From NCBI GenBank assembly GCA_900770225.1, contig CAAGJU010000106.1, positions 1-58,046 of the forward strand: a stretch of 58,046 bases of DNA, read 5' to 3'. Below, in pieces: positions 1 through 7,706 of this stretch (position 1 is its first letter; each line of letters starts with the position of its first letter). The translations under genes were made by a program, and so were the position numbers. Source of the DNA: Lachnospiraceae bacterium (GTDB lineage: Bacteria > Bacillota > Clostridia > Lachnospirales > Lachnospiraceae). The notes under the pieces were generated by a model. It was given only the letters and a program-made list of their open reading frames with translations, had not been told where the DNA came from and ran no database searches.

Positions 1-39
1 CGAATCAGAAGGTTGTAGGTTCAAGTCCTACTGGGTGCA
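1..39 (+). tRNA. tRNA-Arg (ACG), 3' part only
   Basis: The 3' half of a tRNA runs off the left edge. The visible part holds the end of the anticodon loop (CGAA), the 3' anticodon strand TCAGA, a T arm (TAGGTTCAAGTCCTA) and the acceptor strand TGGGTGC with discriminator A at 39. CCA is not encoded. The loop ending CGAA followed by TCAGA fits the common TCTGA-CTACGAA-TCAGA arm of tRNA-Arg(ACG), but the first anticodon base lies outside the window. Confidence 0.75.
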
Positions 40-41
40 TC

Positions 42-114
42 GGAGGATTAGCTCAGCTGGGAGAGCATCTGCCTTACAAGCAGAGGGTCACAGGTTCGAG
101 CCCTGTAGGTCCCA
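42..114 (+). tRNA. tRNA-Val (TAC) with mismatched acceptor stem
   Basis: The D arm (GCTC/GAGC), the anticodon arm TCTGC-CTTACAA-GCAGA (anticodon TAC) and the T arm ACAGG-TTCGAGC-CCTGT are all well formed. The acceptor strands do not match: the 5' strand GGAGGAT (42-48) faces the 3' strand AGGTCCC (107-113). That leaves only three Watson-Crick pairs and one G-T wobble, with mismatches at the third, fifth and sixth pairs. CCA is not encoded. The identity call rests on the anticodon. Function is uncertain because of the stem. Confidence 0.8.
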
Positions 115-121
115 TATATAT

Positions 122-195
122 GGCGGAATAGCTCAGTTGGCTAGAGCATGCGGTTCATACCCGCAGTGTCGAGAGTTCAAGTCTCCCTTCCGCTA
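122..195 (+). tRNA. tRNA-Met (CAT)
   Basis: Cloverleaf: acceptor GGCGGAA with TTCCGCT (first pair G-T wobble), D arm GCTC/GAGC, anticodon arm TGCGG-TTCATAC-CCGCA (anticodon CAT at 156-158), T arm GAGAG-TTCAAGT-CTCCC with one A-C mismatch, discriminator A at 195. It lacks the three G-C pairs at the base of the anticodon stem expected of an initiator, so it is probably the elongator Met tRNA. A lysidine-modified Ile tRNA is a less likely alternative. It is last in the cluster and followed by a terminator. Confidence 0.88.
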
Positions 196-202
196 CTGCA
201 TA

Positions 203-239
203 AACAGCTGCATCCGGTTTTCGGATGCAGCTGTTTTTT
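203..239 (+). terminator. Intrinsic terminator of the tRNA cluster
   Basis: A perfect hairpin (arm CAGCTGCATCCG, short T-rich loop, arm CGGATGCAGCTG) is followed by a run of six T. It sits eight bases after tRNA-Met and closes the plus-strand tRNA operon. Confidence 0.92.
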
Positions 240-273
240 CCTGATAATCATTGGAGCAGAATATTCAGAAACG

Positions 274-313
274 CAGACAGGGGATACCGCCATCCGGCGG
301 TATCCCCTGTCTG
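274..313 (-). terminator. Long perfect hairpin downstream of the DUF6465 gene
   Basis: An uninterrupted 18-bp inverted repeat lies at 274-291 and 296-313 with a four-base loop (ATCC). It is 20 bases beyond the stop of the minus-strand gene ending at 335. No clean T run follows on either strand, so it is only terminator-like. It may block read-through between the converging tRNA operon and the small gene. Confidence 0.6.
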
Positions 314-334
314 TACATACGGTCTGTAAAAGGA

Positions 335-523
335 TCAGAACAGGTCAACGACCATGTCATCTGCGCCTTCAGCGTTTACCGTATAATATACATGATTTGT
401 CTCCGGCTGCACATAAATCTCGATATTTCCGCTCTTCTTGCCGGCAGCAGCCTTTACTTTTTCAGCAATCTCTTTATCCGTAATATTTTTTCCCTGATAC
501 TGAAGCACGATCTCTGTTTTCAA
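335..523 (-). CDS. DUF6465 family small protein
   Basis: A 62-residue protein of unknown function that resembles the DUF6465 family, small cytoplasmic proteins common in Lachnospiraceae. The N-terminal part (about 1-30) looks helical and charged, starting MKTEIVLQYQGK. The C-terminal part (about 32-62) is probably a beta hairpin containing IEIYVQPETNHVYYTVN and an acidic end. The start is TTG at 523, chosen because AGGGAG lies seven bases upstream. The protein is complete and has no signal or membrane segment. It stands alone, convergent with the tRNA cluster. Family assignment is by recall of the motif pattern; no function can be given. Confidence 0.8.
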   Translation of the reverse strand: MKTEIVLQYQGKNITDKEIAEKVKAAAGKKSGNIEIYVQPETNHVYYTVNAEGADDMVVDLF

Positions 524-655
524 AACGTTCTCCCTTCATGATGCATCGGTTACACAACCGACAGACAGAACCAGTAACAGAATAATTTTAGGAATTTTGA
601 TCACATTTTGTCAATATGACAGCAATCCGAAAAAATTACGCAAAAACCGACGTTT

Positions 656-2671
656 TTAGGCAACCTGACTGTACTTTTGGCCACGGATCCAGGCTTCCAT
701 GCGATCCTGCAGCATGTCCAGCGGCTCATTCCCGCTGTCCAGCACTGCCTCATGATAGGCGACCACATCAAAGCTGTCACCGAGCTGTGCTTCCGCCTCA
801 TCCCTCAGATTCAGCATGGCGACCATGCCATAACCATAAGACAGGAAAGTACCTGCCCCCGCCGTCACGCTGCTGTATATGTCTTCCGCAACGGATTTCG
901 AATAGCCACTTGAAAAGCCCGCCTTTGTGATCTGCCTTGCCAGATCATCCGTACTCATTCCCAAACCATTGAATTCAACATCACCGAGTGCCAGAATCGC
1001 ATAATTCAGCTCGTCCATCAGCGCCTGATACTTACATGCATCTGCGCTCATGGGTGCCTCCAGCAATGCCTGATATTCCGCATACTGCGCCCAGCCTTCT
1101 CCAAAACCGAGGCAGTCCGTAGTGAGGAAAAACAATGACGGATCATCCGCCAGCTTTCTTGTATACTCATACATATGTCCGGGCATTCCCTCATGTGCAA
1201 GGGTTGTATACAGCGTAATCTTATCATCGACAGAGTTGCTGATCCGGATGATATTGTTATCCGTGGGATGCGTCAGCGTCGGCATGAGGTAATAAGCGGC
1301 CACATTCCCGCTCTCCTGATCGCCCTCCAGATAACTGAAGGAATATGATACATCCGGCCCGGCAGGATAATCCTCCATATGGTCTTCCAGATAATCCATC
1401 ATAGCCTGTGCGTCCGCCAGATCCGGCTCCTCTGTCATCGCGCTATCATCCATCACCTCCGCTAAAGCATACAGATGGGCAGAGATTTCCTCCAACTCGC
1501 CCAGCAGTTCGGATGCGATATCCTCGAGGTCCGCATCATAGCCGAGGATGTTCCTCACCATCACCTGATAATAATCGGCGCCGCCCTTCAGGGAACACAG
1601 GGTATCATCGCCGTCCCGCGATCCCTGCATGTCCTTCAGAGCATCTTCCGTGTCCTGGAACGAAGGGATAATCCCGTTGATCACGGAGTCCTTCAGTTTA
1701 TTTTTCAGCTCCTGCTTATCAGCTTCCGAAATGCCGTCAAAAGCATCCAGCGCATCCCCGAAATGCAGGATCGTGCTGCAACCCTCCCCCGCATCGCAGT
1801 ATGTCTCGATCTCAGAGCACACATTGTCCAGCTCGGCATCCGTGATAAAATACCCTGCGTCCGCCTGCTTTTTCGTAACCTTCACGACACTGGCGAGGTA
1901 ATCCGGTACGCTGTCCGCCAGATCGATGAAATCCTTAAAATCCTCTTCCGAGTAAAAAATAAAGTTGCCGAGACTGCTGATGATGCCGGAAACAGCATCC
2001 CCGCTGCCGCTGAAATACATCTGAAAATACGGCTGCCGGTTCATAACATAGGTGTTTTCCAGATAACGCTCGAAGACCGTATATTTTTCCTGCTGGGAAG
2101 CTGTCAGAGCATCATAATCATACGCCCGCAGTTCATCGAGAACTTCTTTGCAGTAATCGGCCGTGTCGTCAAAATCGCTGAAGGCGACTACACCGAATGT
2201 CGGATCCGGCTTCTCCAGTCCGGCAGAAGCGTAATCATCCCCGTAAAACTGCTGTACGGAGGTGTAGCTGTCACTGATCATATCCAGACAGCTGTCCTCG
2301 AGAAAGTCGTCGAAGCCTTCGGTTTTTGTTCCCTTTTTACCGGATGCTTCCACCTCCGCATATAAGTCGGCAACCGTGTCCTGCAGCGCACCGGATTTCC
2401 CGGAAGAAGCACTCTCCGAAGAGGACTGGACATTCTCTGATGAAGATTGGTTACTCTCAGAAGATGCCCCGCTGTCCTGTCCGTCCCCTGCGGATGATCC
2501 CGTGGAATCCTCTCCGCTTTCCGATCCGACTGCCACAGAGGATGACGATTCACTTTCCTCTGTTTCCTCCCGGAGCAGCAGCTCCAGCGGTGAACGGCAG
2601 GCACTCATGCCCGCAGATGATGCAGCAAGTGTCGCGCTGAGGAGCAGCGCAAGCCATTTATTTTTCTTCAC
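656..2671 (-). CDS. DUF885 family lipoprotein, probable metallopeptidase
   Basis: A 671-residue exported lipoprotein. The signal peptide spans about residues 1-24 and ends at a weak lipobox, M-S-A-C, with Cys25 as the likely lipidated residue. A Ser/Glu/Gly-rich linker (about 36-95) follows, then the DUF885 domain to the C-terminus. The domain has the H-E-G-x-P-G-H signature near residue 491 and is related in fold to zinc peptidases of the M2/M3 type. It probably cleaves peptides at the outer face of the membrane; the substrate is unknown. The start is GTG at 2671 with GGGAGG seven bases upstream. It is monocistronic, and downstream only a weak A/T hairpin near 633-657 is seen. The long linker has simple-sequence composition, as in several other proteins of this window. 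Confidence 0.88.
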   Translation of the reverse strand: MKKNKWLALLLSATLAASSAGMSACRSPLELLLREETEESESSSSVAVGSESGEDSTGSSAGDGQDSGASSESNQSSSENVQSSSESASSGKSGALQDTVADLYAEVEASGKKGTKTEGFDDFLEDSCLDMISDSYTSVQQFYGDDYASAGLEKPDPTFGVVAFSDFDDTADYCKEVLDELRAYDYDALTASQQEKYTVFERYLENTYVMNRQPYFQMYFSGSGDAVSGIISSLGNFIFYSEEDFKDFIDLADSVPDYLASVVKVTKKQADAGYFITDAELDNVCSEIETYCDAGEGCSTILHFGDALDAFDGISEADKQELKNKLKDSVINGIIPSFQDTEDALKDMQGSRDGDDTLCSLKGGADYYQVMVRNILGYDADLEDIASELLGELEEISAHLYALAEVMDDSAMTEEPDLADAQAMMDYLEDHMEDYPAGPDVSYSFSYLEGDQESGNVAAYYLMPTLTHPTDNNIIRISNSVDDKITLYTTLAHEGMPGHMYEYTRKLADDPSLFFLTTDCLGFGEGWAQYAEYQALLEAPMSADACKYQALMDELNYAILALGDVEFNGLGMSTDDLARQITKAGFSSGYSKSVAEDIYSSVTAGAGTFLSYGYGMVAMLNLRDEAEAQLGDSFDVVAYHEAVLDSGNEPLDMLQDRMEAWIRGQKYSQVA

Positions 2672-2913
2672 AATTTTCCTCCCGCTCTGTATGAGAAGCT
2701 GCTGTTTTCATGACAGACAGCAGCGGATGATGTCGTGATCAGCACCATTATATCGAACGTACCGATGTGAAGTCCACAGTATCACGTAAAATCACGCACC
2801 GCCAACTACCGCCGTCTGGGGATGGTTGCGGGTTGGAAGCATCTGCATCTCTGTTCATTCTGCCAGAACCATTGCTTGGCTGGTAATGCATGAATAACAA
2901 CAAACAAATTGCT

Positions 2914-2958
2914 GTTCGCTCTTTGCCTGCCACTGTCACACATGGAAGTGTCTGAACT
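2914..2958. repeat. Fragment of the dispersed palindromic repeat (left arm plus right tip)
   Basis: Positions 2914-2946 match, with few changes, the reverse complement of 6030-6063 and the left arm of the element at 40398-40420: the shared string is GCCACTGTCACACATGG. The next bases, AGTGTCTGAACT (2947-2958), equal the right tip of the 40.4-kb element. The core is absent, so this looks like an internally deleted copy. The rest of 2672-3085 holds no gene I can support. Confidence 0.65.
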
Positions 2959-3014
2959 GCACATAAACAGCAGCAGATCATTCGGTTATCGTGCATATGA
3001 CGCTGCAGGTGTGC

Positions 3015-3020
3015 TACAAT
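3015..3020 (+). promoter_or_regulatory. Possible extended -10 promoter of nadE
   Basis: TGCTACAAT (TGn plus TACAAT at 3015-3020) is 66 bases before the nadE start. No convincing -35 hexamer is seen at the normal spacing. A GAAAGGAGA segment follows near 3029-3037, too far upstream to serve the nadE start. Confidence 0.35.
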
Positions 3021-3085
3021 CGGAAGAAATGAAAGGAGATCGGTACGGCAGGAGTTATAGTAGCATGCCTGTGCCGTAAAAAGTG

Positions 3086-5038
3086 ATGAAAGACGGATGG
3101 ATTAAAGTCGGCGCTTCGACGCCGGCACTCACAGTTGCCGATCCGGTGACCAACACTGACAGCATTCTGGAAGAGATCCGCACCATGGACAGCGAGGGCT
3201 GCCGGATCATGGTCTTCCCGGAGCTCTGCATCACCGGCTACACCTGCGGCGACCTGTTTGAACAGGAGCGCCTTCTCGAAGAGGCTGACCGCCAGCTGAT
3301 GAGGATTGCGGAGCAGTCGCAGATCATCGATGCGCTGATTTTTGTCGGCATGCCGCTGGAAACCGGCGGAAAACTCTACAACACAGCGGCTGTCCTGAAC
3401 CGTGGCAGGATCATCGGCTTCGTTCCGAAGAAATACCTGCCGAACTACAACGAATTTTATGAAGCACGGCAGTTCACCAGAGCACCTGAGACGACGGGTA
3501 CGATCCGGTGGCACGGTCATGACGTGCCGTTCGGAACGGATCTGCTGTTCACCTGTTCCACCATGCCGCGGCTGGTCGTGGCGGCCGAGCTCTGCGAGGA
3601 TCTCTGGGTTCCTGATCCGCCGAGCGTACATCACGCTCTCGCCGGCGCAGATATCATCGTGAATCTCTCCGCCAGCAATGAGCTCATCGCCAAATATGAG
3701 TATCGCCGCAGCCTCGTCATGACAAGGTCCGCGACACTCGTCACCGGCTATATCTACTGTTCATCCGGCACCGGAGAATCCACACAGGATCTGGTATTCG
3801 GCGGTCACCGCATGATCGCAGAGAACGGGACGCTGCTCGCAGAATCGAAGCGCTTTTTGAATCCCGACGAAAGCTCCCATACCGTTTCTGAAATTGACGT
3901 CAGCCGTCTCACAGCAGAACGCCGCAGAATGACGACGTTCTACGGTGCGAAGGACACACCGGAAGGACAGTCTCACGTCTCCGTTCCTTTTGCGCTGGAT
4001 ATCCGGGAGACAGAACTTACACGCAGCTATGATCCGCATCCGTTTGTTCCGTCTGATCCCTCAGCCCGCGCCCGCCGCTGTGAGGAAATTCTGAATATTC
4101 AGACCATGGGGCTTGTGAAACGTCTGGCTCATATTCATGCGTCAAATGTTGTCATCGGCATTTCCGGCGGCCTCGATTCGACGCTCGCCCTGCTCGTAGC
4201 CGTGCGTGCCTTTGACCGTCTGAAAATCTCCCGCAGCAATATCATTGCCGTGACCATGCCCTGCTTCGGTACGACAAACCGGACGTATACCAACGCCTGC
4301 ACGCTTGTCAAAGAAACAGGCGCAACCCTGAAAGAGGTTCCCATTGAAAAAGCTGTCATGCAGCATTTTTCCGACATTGGTCACGACCCTGAAGTACATG
4401 ACACGACGTATGAAAACTGCCAGGCCAGGGAGCGCACACAGGTGCTCATGGATATCGCAAACCAGAGCGGCGGCATCGTCATAGGCACCGGCGATCTGTC
4501 GGAATCCGCACTGGGCTGGGCGACGTATAACGGAGATCACATGTCCATGTATGCTGTCAATGTGACCATCCCGAAGACACTCGTCCGCTATCTCATTCGA
4601 TGGTATGCGGATAACTGCGGAAATGATTCCCTGGCATCGACGCTGACCGATGTACTCGACACGCCTGTCAGCCCGGAGCTTCTGCCGCCTTCAGATAACG
4701 GAACGATCTCGCAGAAGACGGAGGATCTCGTCGGCCCGTATGAGCTGCATGACTTTTTCCTCTACTACATGCTCCGTGCGGGATTTCCGCCGCACAAAAT
4801 TCTGCGAATCGCGCTCCGCACCTTCGACGGTGTTTACGACAGGGAGACGATCGTTCACTGGCTGAAGATCTTCTGCCGCAGATTTTTCCAGCAGCAGTTC
4901 AAGCGTTCCTGTATCCCGGACGGTCCGAAGGTCGGATCTGTCGCCCTCTCGCCGAGGGGAGATCTGCGCATGCCGACCGACGCCAGTGCAGCGATCTGGC
5001 TGGCGGACATCGAGGATACAGAACAGGGAACGCGGTGA
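3086..5038 (+). CDS. nadE: Glutamine-dependent NAD(+) synthetase
   Basis: Makes NAD from deamido-NAD and ATP, using ammonia released from glutamine; last step of NAD biosynthesis, cytoplasmic. About 650 residues, normal for the two-domain type. The N-terminal nitrilase-fold amidase (about 1-290) has the Glu-Lys-Cys triad: Glu46 in VFPELCITGY, Lys in VPKKYLPNYNEF (about 116) and Cys in AAELCEDLW (about 170). The C-terminal synthetase (about 330-650) has the ATP loop GISGGLDST near 358. The start is uncertain: ATG 3086, or GTG 3083 directly before it. A stop codon in frame at 3077 excludes anything longer, and no good Shine-Dalgarno is close. The four-codon open frame at 3065-3079 has AGGAG upstream and ends seven bases before the ATG, so translation may be coupled. 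Convergent with the phosphatase gene. Confidence 0.95.
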   Translation: MKDGWIKVGASTPALTVADPVTNTDSILEEIRTMDSEGCRIMVFPELCITGYTCGDLFEQERLLEEADRQLMRIAEQSQIIDALIFVGMPLETGGKLYNTAAVLNRGRIIGFVPKKYLPNYNEFYEARQFTRAPETTGTIRWHGHDVPFGTDLLFTCSTMPRLVVAAELCEDLWVPDPPSVHHALAGADIIVNLSASNELIAKYEYRRSLVMTRSATLVTGYIYCSSGTGESTQDLVFGGHRMIAENGTLLAESKRFLNPDESSHTVSEIDVSRLTAERRRMTTFYGAKDTPEGQSHVSVPFALDIRETELTRSYDPHPFVPSDPSARARRCEEILNIQTMGLVKRLAHIHASNVVIGISGGLDSTLALLVAVRAFDRLKISRSNIIAVTMPCFGTTNRTYTNACTLVKETGATLKEVPIEKAVMQHFSDIGHDPEVHDTTYENCQARERTQVLMDIANQSGGIVIGTGDLSESALGWATYNGDHMSMYAVNVTIPKTLVRYLIRWYADNCGNDSLASTLTDVLDTPVSPELLPPSDNGTISQKTEDLVGPYELHDFFLYYMLRAGFPPHKILRIALRTFDGVYDRETIVHWLKIFCRRFFQQQFKRSCIPDGPKVGSVALSPRGDLRMPTDASAAIWLADIEDTEQGTR

Positions 5039-5071
5039 TGCTTGGCGTCACTTCGTGCTCATACATGTTTG

Positions 5072-5137
5072 CGTCGATCACGCATACAGTTTTCTGCGCA
5101 TGCTTTGCATGCGCAAAAACTGCCTGCGTGTCGACGG
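5072..5137 (+). terminator. Long imperfect hairpin after nadE
   Basis: Arms around CGTCGA / TCGACG enclose a strong inner stem, TGCGCATGC-TTT-GCATGCGCA, extended by CAGTTTT / AAAACTG. It lies 34 bases past the nadE stop. It has no T tract directly after it and is larger than a normal terminator, so it may be one of the structured intergenic elements of this genome. Confidence 0.5.
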
Positions 5138-5308
5138 CTTAATACAGAAAATCGTTCCAAGCTTGTTTACAAACCGTTCAAACTTATCTCACAGCGTGTA
5201 CATAAACAAAACTTAGTATAGAAGCTGTAATTGAGAGATAACTACAAAACAGTTTCTTTTTTTACATTCGGTCACCTGGACCGATTTCTCCTTCCTTTTT
5301 ACTTGACA

Positions 5309-5347
5309 GAAAGCCGTTGCGGGAATGCTGAACCCGCAGCGGCTTTC
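5309..5347. terminator. Hairpin in the nadE/phosphatase convergent gap
   Basis: AGAAAGCCG-TTGCGGG pairs with CCCGCA-GCGGCTTTCT around a short loop. It sits in the 452-base gap 5039-5490 between converging genes and may stop transcription in either direction. The T tract is weak. The rest of the gap holds the hairpin at 5072-5137 and the tandem repeat at 5378-5531. Confidence 0.5.
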
Positions 5348-5377
5348 TGGATTATTACACGCACATATCTGTTCTTC

Positions 5378-5531
5378 CCGAAAACGAATCAGGTCTTCAC
5401 ATTTCAGAACAGGATCAGTCCATCACACCCAAAACAGGATCGATCATTCACATTCCCGAACCAAATCTATCCATCTCACTCGAAACTGAATCAGTTATTC
5501 ACATTTGCAGACCGAAGCAGTCCCTCACATC
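5378..5531. repeat. Six degenerate 25-27 bp tandem units covering the 3' end of the phosphatase gene
   Basis: Units start at about 5378, 5405, 5429, 5455, 5481 and 5506. They share the pattern GAAnCnGAATCAG..TTCACATT (plus-strand reading). The two right-hand units code for the last residues and stop codon of the phosphatase gene (stop 5491-5493); the other four lie beyond the stop. The repeats therefore look like outward tandem copies of the gene's 3' end. There are no spacers between units, so this is not a CRISPR array. Confidence 0.8.
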
Positions 5532-5949
5532 CGGCATAAATCTCGCGGAAGGCCGTTTCAAAATCCCTTGTGTACCACGGATCATCAATTTCATGCTTCT
5601 GGCCGGAAAATTCGGTCAGCCGGTGATATTTACCCGCATTTTCTCTCCCGCAGATGGCGGAGATATAGTACATATTTTCATCATCAAACCCGATGATAAG
5701 ATCATAATTTTCAGCATCCCTGCGGGTGAGCTGAACGGCTCTGTGATCTCCGATCGGAATATCGTGAGCCTGCAGAACCTTCCGCATGGGAGGATACATC
5801 GGATTCCCGATTTCCTCCGTGCTGGTTGCAGCAGAATCAATGAAATATGCCTGGTCAAGACCCTGCTGATGAATCAGATATTTCATGATCTGCTCCGCAG
5901 CAGCGCTTCTGCAGATGTTGCCGTGGCAGACGAAAAGTATCCTTGTCAT
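5491..5949 (-). CDS. Low-molecular-weight protein-tyrosine-phosphatase
   Basis: A 152-residue cytoplasmic phosphatase of the arsenate-reductase-like LMW-PTP fold. The catalytic P-loop is at residues 8-15, CHGNICRS (nucleophile Cys8, Arg14). The general-acid Asp lies in the DDPWYTRDF segment near residue 121. The fold is complete and of normal length. Substrates cannot be read from sequence; family members act on phosphotyrosine proteins, sometimes those controlling surface polysaccharide export. Start ATG 5949 with AAAGGAG seven bases upstream. The final residues are encoded by units of the tandem repeat described at 5378-5531. It stands alone, divergent from the lipoprotein gene at 6222. Confidence 0.93.
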   Translation of the reverse strand: MTRILFVCHGNICRSAAAEQIMKYLIHQQGLDQAYFIDSAATSTEEIGNPMYPPMRKVLQAHDIPIGDHRAVQLTRRDAENYDLIIGFDDENMYYISAICGRENAGKYHRLTEFSGQKHEIDDPWYTRDFETAFREIYAGCEGLLRSANVNN

Positions 5950-5995
5950 AACAATACTCCTTTATTGTTTCGATTGTTCGTTACCGTACACTCGG

Positions 5996-6054
5996 TGCCA
6001 GCCACCATCGCTTGTCCCCGGCTTGGAAGTCTCCATGTGTGACAGTGGCTGGCA
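5996..6054. repeat. Short copy of the dispersed palindromic repeat
   Basis: It is bounded by a perfect 10-bp inverted repeat, TGCCAGCCAC (5996-6005) and GTGGCTGGCA (6045-6054). The right side, GGAAGTCTCCATGTGTGACA, is the same as the right arm of the element at 27.9 kb. The conserved core seen in the 25.3- and 40.4-kb copies is missing. It lies in the promoter region between the phosphatase and lipoprotein genes. Confidence 0.7.
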
Positions 6055-6221
6055 AAGAGCAAACAGTAACCCCGGATGACGGACCGGTTGTCTTCTCCCT
6101 GTGTTTGGTATAGAATAAGCATAGATTGAAAAAGTCTGAATATTTAGCTTTTCAGGCTTATCGTTCAGGCAACTGGCATCTGATGAATGATCAGTTGTCC
6201 ATTCAGCGCGGGGTGAAAAAT

Positions 6222-7685
6222 ATGAATTCTACGCAGAAAAGATTTGTTATCGCCGGGCTTATCTGTGCGCTCGGATTCACAGGCTGCGGTTCCTCCAAAT
6301 CAGCAACCGCCTCCACTTCAACCGTGGAAATGGCCACCGTCAACGCAGCCAGAAATCTGATCGGCAGTGGTGTATCTTCATGCGATTCTACCCTTACATC
6401 TGCCAGCTATGACCCTGCAGGAAAAGGATCCGTCACATCCGTAGACGGACAGCCTGTCCATGCCGGCTCATCGGCTGGAACTTCAGCCTCAACTGACGCA
6501 TCTGCATCAGGCTCTTCTGCAACCATCTCTTCCTCTGCCGACAGTTCAGGCGCAGGCAGCGGTACTTCTGTGAACGAGACCGACGGCACCACTACATCAA
6601 CTGACGGCACTGATACATCGGCCGACGGATCAGGTACAGGCACATCTGTGGACGGGACAGACTCATCAGCCGACGGCTCAGGTACAGACACATCTGCTGA
6701 CGGGACAGACTCATCAGCTGACGGCTCAGGTACAGATGTATCTGCGGACGGCACTGATTCATCTGCAAACGGCTCAGGTACAGATACCGGAGATGCCACG
6801 GGGACAGACGCTTCCGCGTCAGCTTCTTCGTCTTCATCATCTTCGGCCGGCAATACATCTTCATCCATAGATTTTTCTGTTACAGCCGACTCTGAAAATC
6901 AGAAAGCAGCCCTCTGTCTGGCCAGCCTCGACCGGGTCACCTGGACTTCCGGAATAACTTCCTTCGGGGGATATACGCCATCTGCAGCGATGCTCCGCGT
7001 TCTGCAGGAAACAGGATCCACCGTATCCGACGGCGGTAAACACTACGGATATATGCTCATCGACATCAATACGTATGCCGGCATCTGTTATGACAGCGAT
7101 GCGCATTTCTACTCTTCCGGCGCTGCCGCAGCAGCATTCATCATCGGCACGCTGAATGCGGACGCCACAGCACTTTCCAACAGCGGAGAAGAATTTCAGA
7201 TCGTCGCCGCCAATGGAAGCAGCTCACAGGAAACATACACAAATCTCATGAACACCTATGGATTCACTGGTATGACTCAATGGCTGAACGCAGGCGGCAT
7301 TGACCCGAGCATCGACGGCTACGGTGCAGCCTTTCTGAGTGCGGAAGACCTCAGCAGAATCTGGCTGAAAAACTACCAGTATTTCACCACGGATTCCAAT
7401 GGTTCAACGGTTGAGACCTGGTTCCAGAACCCATCAGATTCACCCATCCGCACGGCACTCGGCAGTAAATACACAACCTGGAGCCTGCCAGGCAGCTACA
7501 CCGGCGGCAGCGATGCCGCAGACTATGATACGACAGTAGATGCCGGTATCGTTTCATCCGTCAGTTCACCCTATGTCATTGCCATTATCTCCGATTACGC
7601 GGCACAGCCGGACAAACTGGTTCCACTCGTGCAGGCGCTCGACGCCGTACATACAGAGCTCATGTCCGCCGCAGGATTATCCTGA
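6222..7685 (+). CDS. Lipoprotein with a degenerate class-A beta-lactamase-like (serine hydrolase) domain
   Basis: A 487-residue exported lipoprotein. Signal peptide 1-21, lipobox F-T-G-C with Cys22. Residues about 80-230 are Ser/Thr/Asp/Gly-rich and include four 16-residue repeats (about 126-192, 48 bp each at DNA level). The C-terminal domain (about 230-487) resembles the serine hydrolase/penicillin-recognising fold of Lachnospiraceae, including the motifs SPIRTALGSKY and SSPYVIAIISDYAA. Where relatives have FYSAS-x-x-K, it reads FYSSGAAAAAF (about 295-304). The K-T/S-G strand is replaced by LPGSYTGG. Both key catalytic motifs are therefore missing, suggesting a binding or structural role rather than catalysis. 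The start ATG 6222 is preferred over an upstream in-frame ATG (6126) because the signal peptide begins here. Monocistronic; the repeat array follows 21 bases after the stop. Confidence 0.8.
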   Translation: MNSTQKRFVIAGLICALGFTGCGSSKSATASTSTVEMATVNAARNLIGSGVSSCDSTLTSASYDPAGKGSVTSVDGQPVHAGSSAGTSASTDASASGSSATISSSADSSGAGSGTSVNETDGTTTSTDGTDTSADGSGTGTSVDGTDSSADGSGTDTSADGTDSSADGSGTDVSADGTDSSANGSGTDTGDATGTDASASASSSSSSSAGNTSSSIDFSVTADSENQKAALCLASLDRVTWTSGITSFGGYTPSAAMLRVLQETGSTVSDGGKHYGYMLIDINTYAGICYDSDAHFYSSGAAAAAFIIGTLNADATALSNSGEEFQIVAANGSSSQETYTNLMNTYGFTGMTQWLNAGGIDPSIDGYGAAFLSAEDLSRIWLKNYQYFTTDSNGSTVETWFQNPSDSPIRTALGSKYTTWSLPGSYTGGSDAADYDTTVDAGIVSSVSSPYVIAIISDYAAQPDKLVPLVQALDAVHTELMSAAGLS

Positions 7686-7706
7686 GCGTACACATCATCT
7701 ACAGGG

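Noticed and set aside
2748..2996. 82-codon frame on the minus strand between the DUF885 gene and nadE
   Set aside because: It covers a fragment of the dispersed repeat and has no supported start or domain.
5378..5531. Possible CRISPR array
   Set aside because: Units are directly adjacent with no unique spacers, are degenerate, and extend into a coding sequence; no cas genes nearby.
5231..5539. 102-codon frame with peptide repeats (FTFxNxxxPSHP type)
   Set aside because: The peptide repeats only reflect the DNA tandem units at 5378-5531; no ribosome site, no homology, and it overlaps the phosphatase end.
6126..6221. 32-residue N-terminal extension of the lipoprotein
   Set aside because: It would place the signal peptide and lipobox internally; ATG 6222 begins a classical lipoprotein signal.
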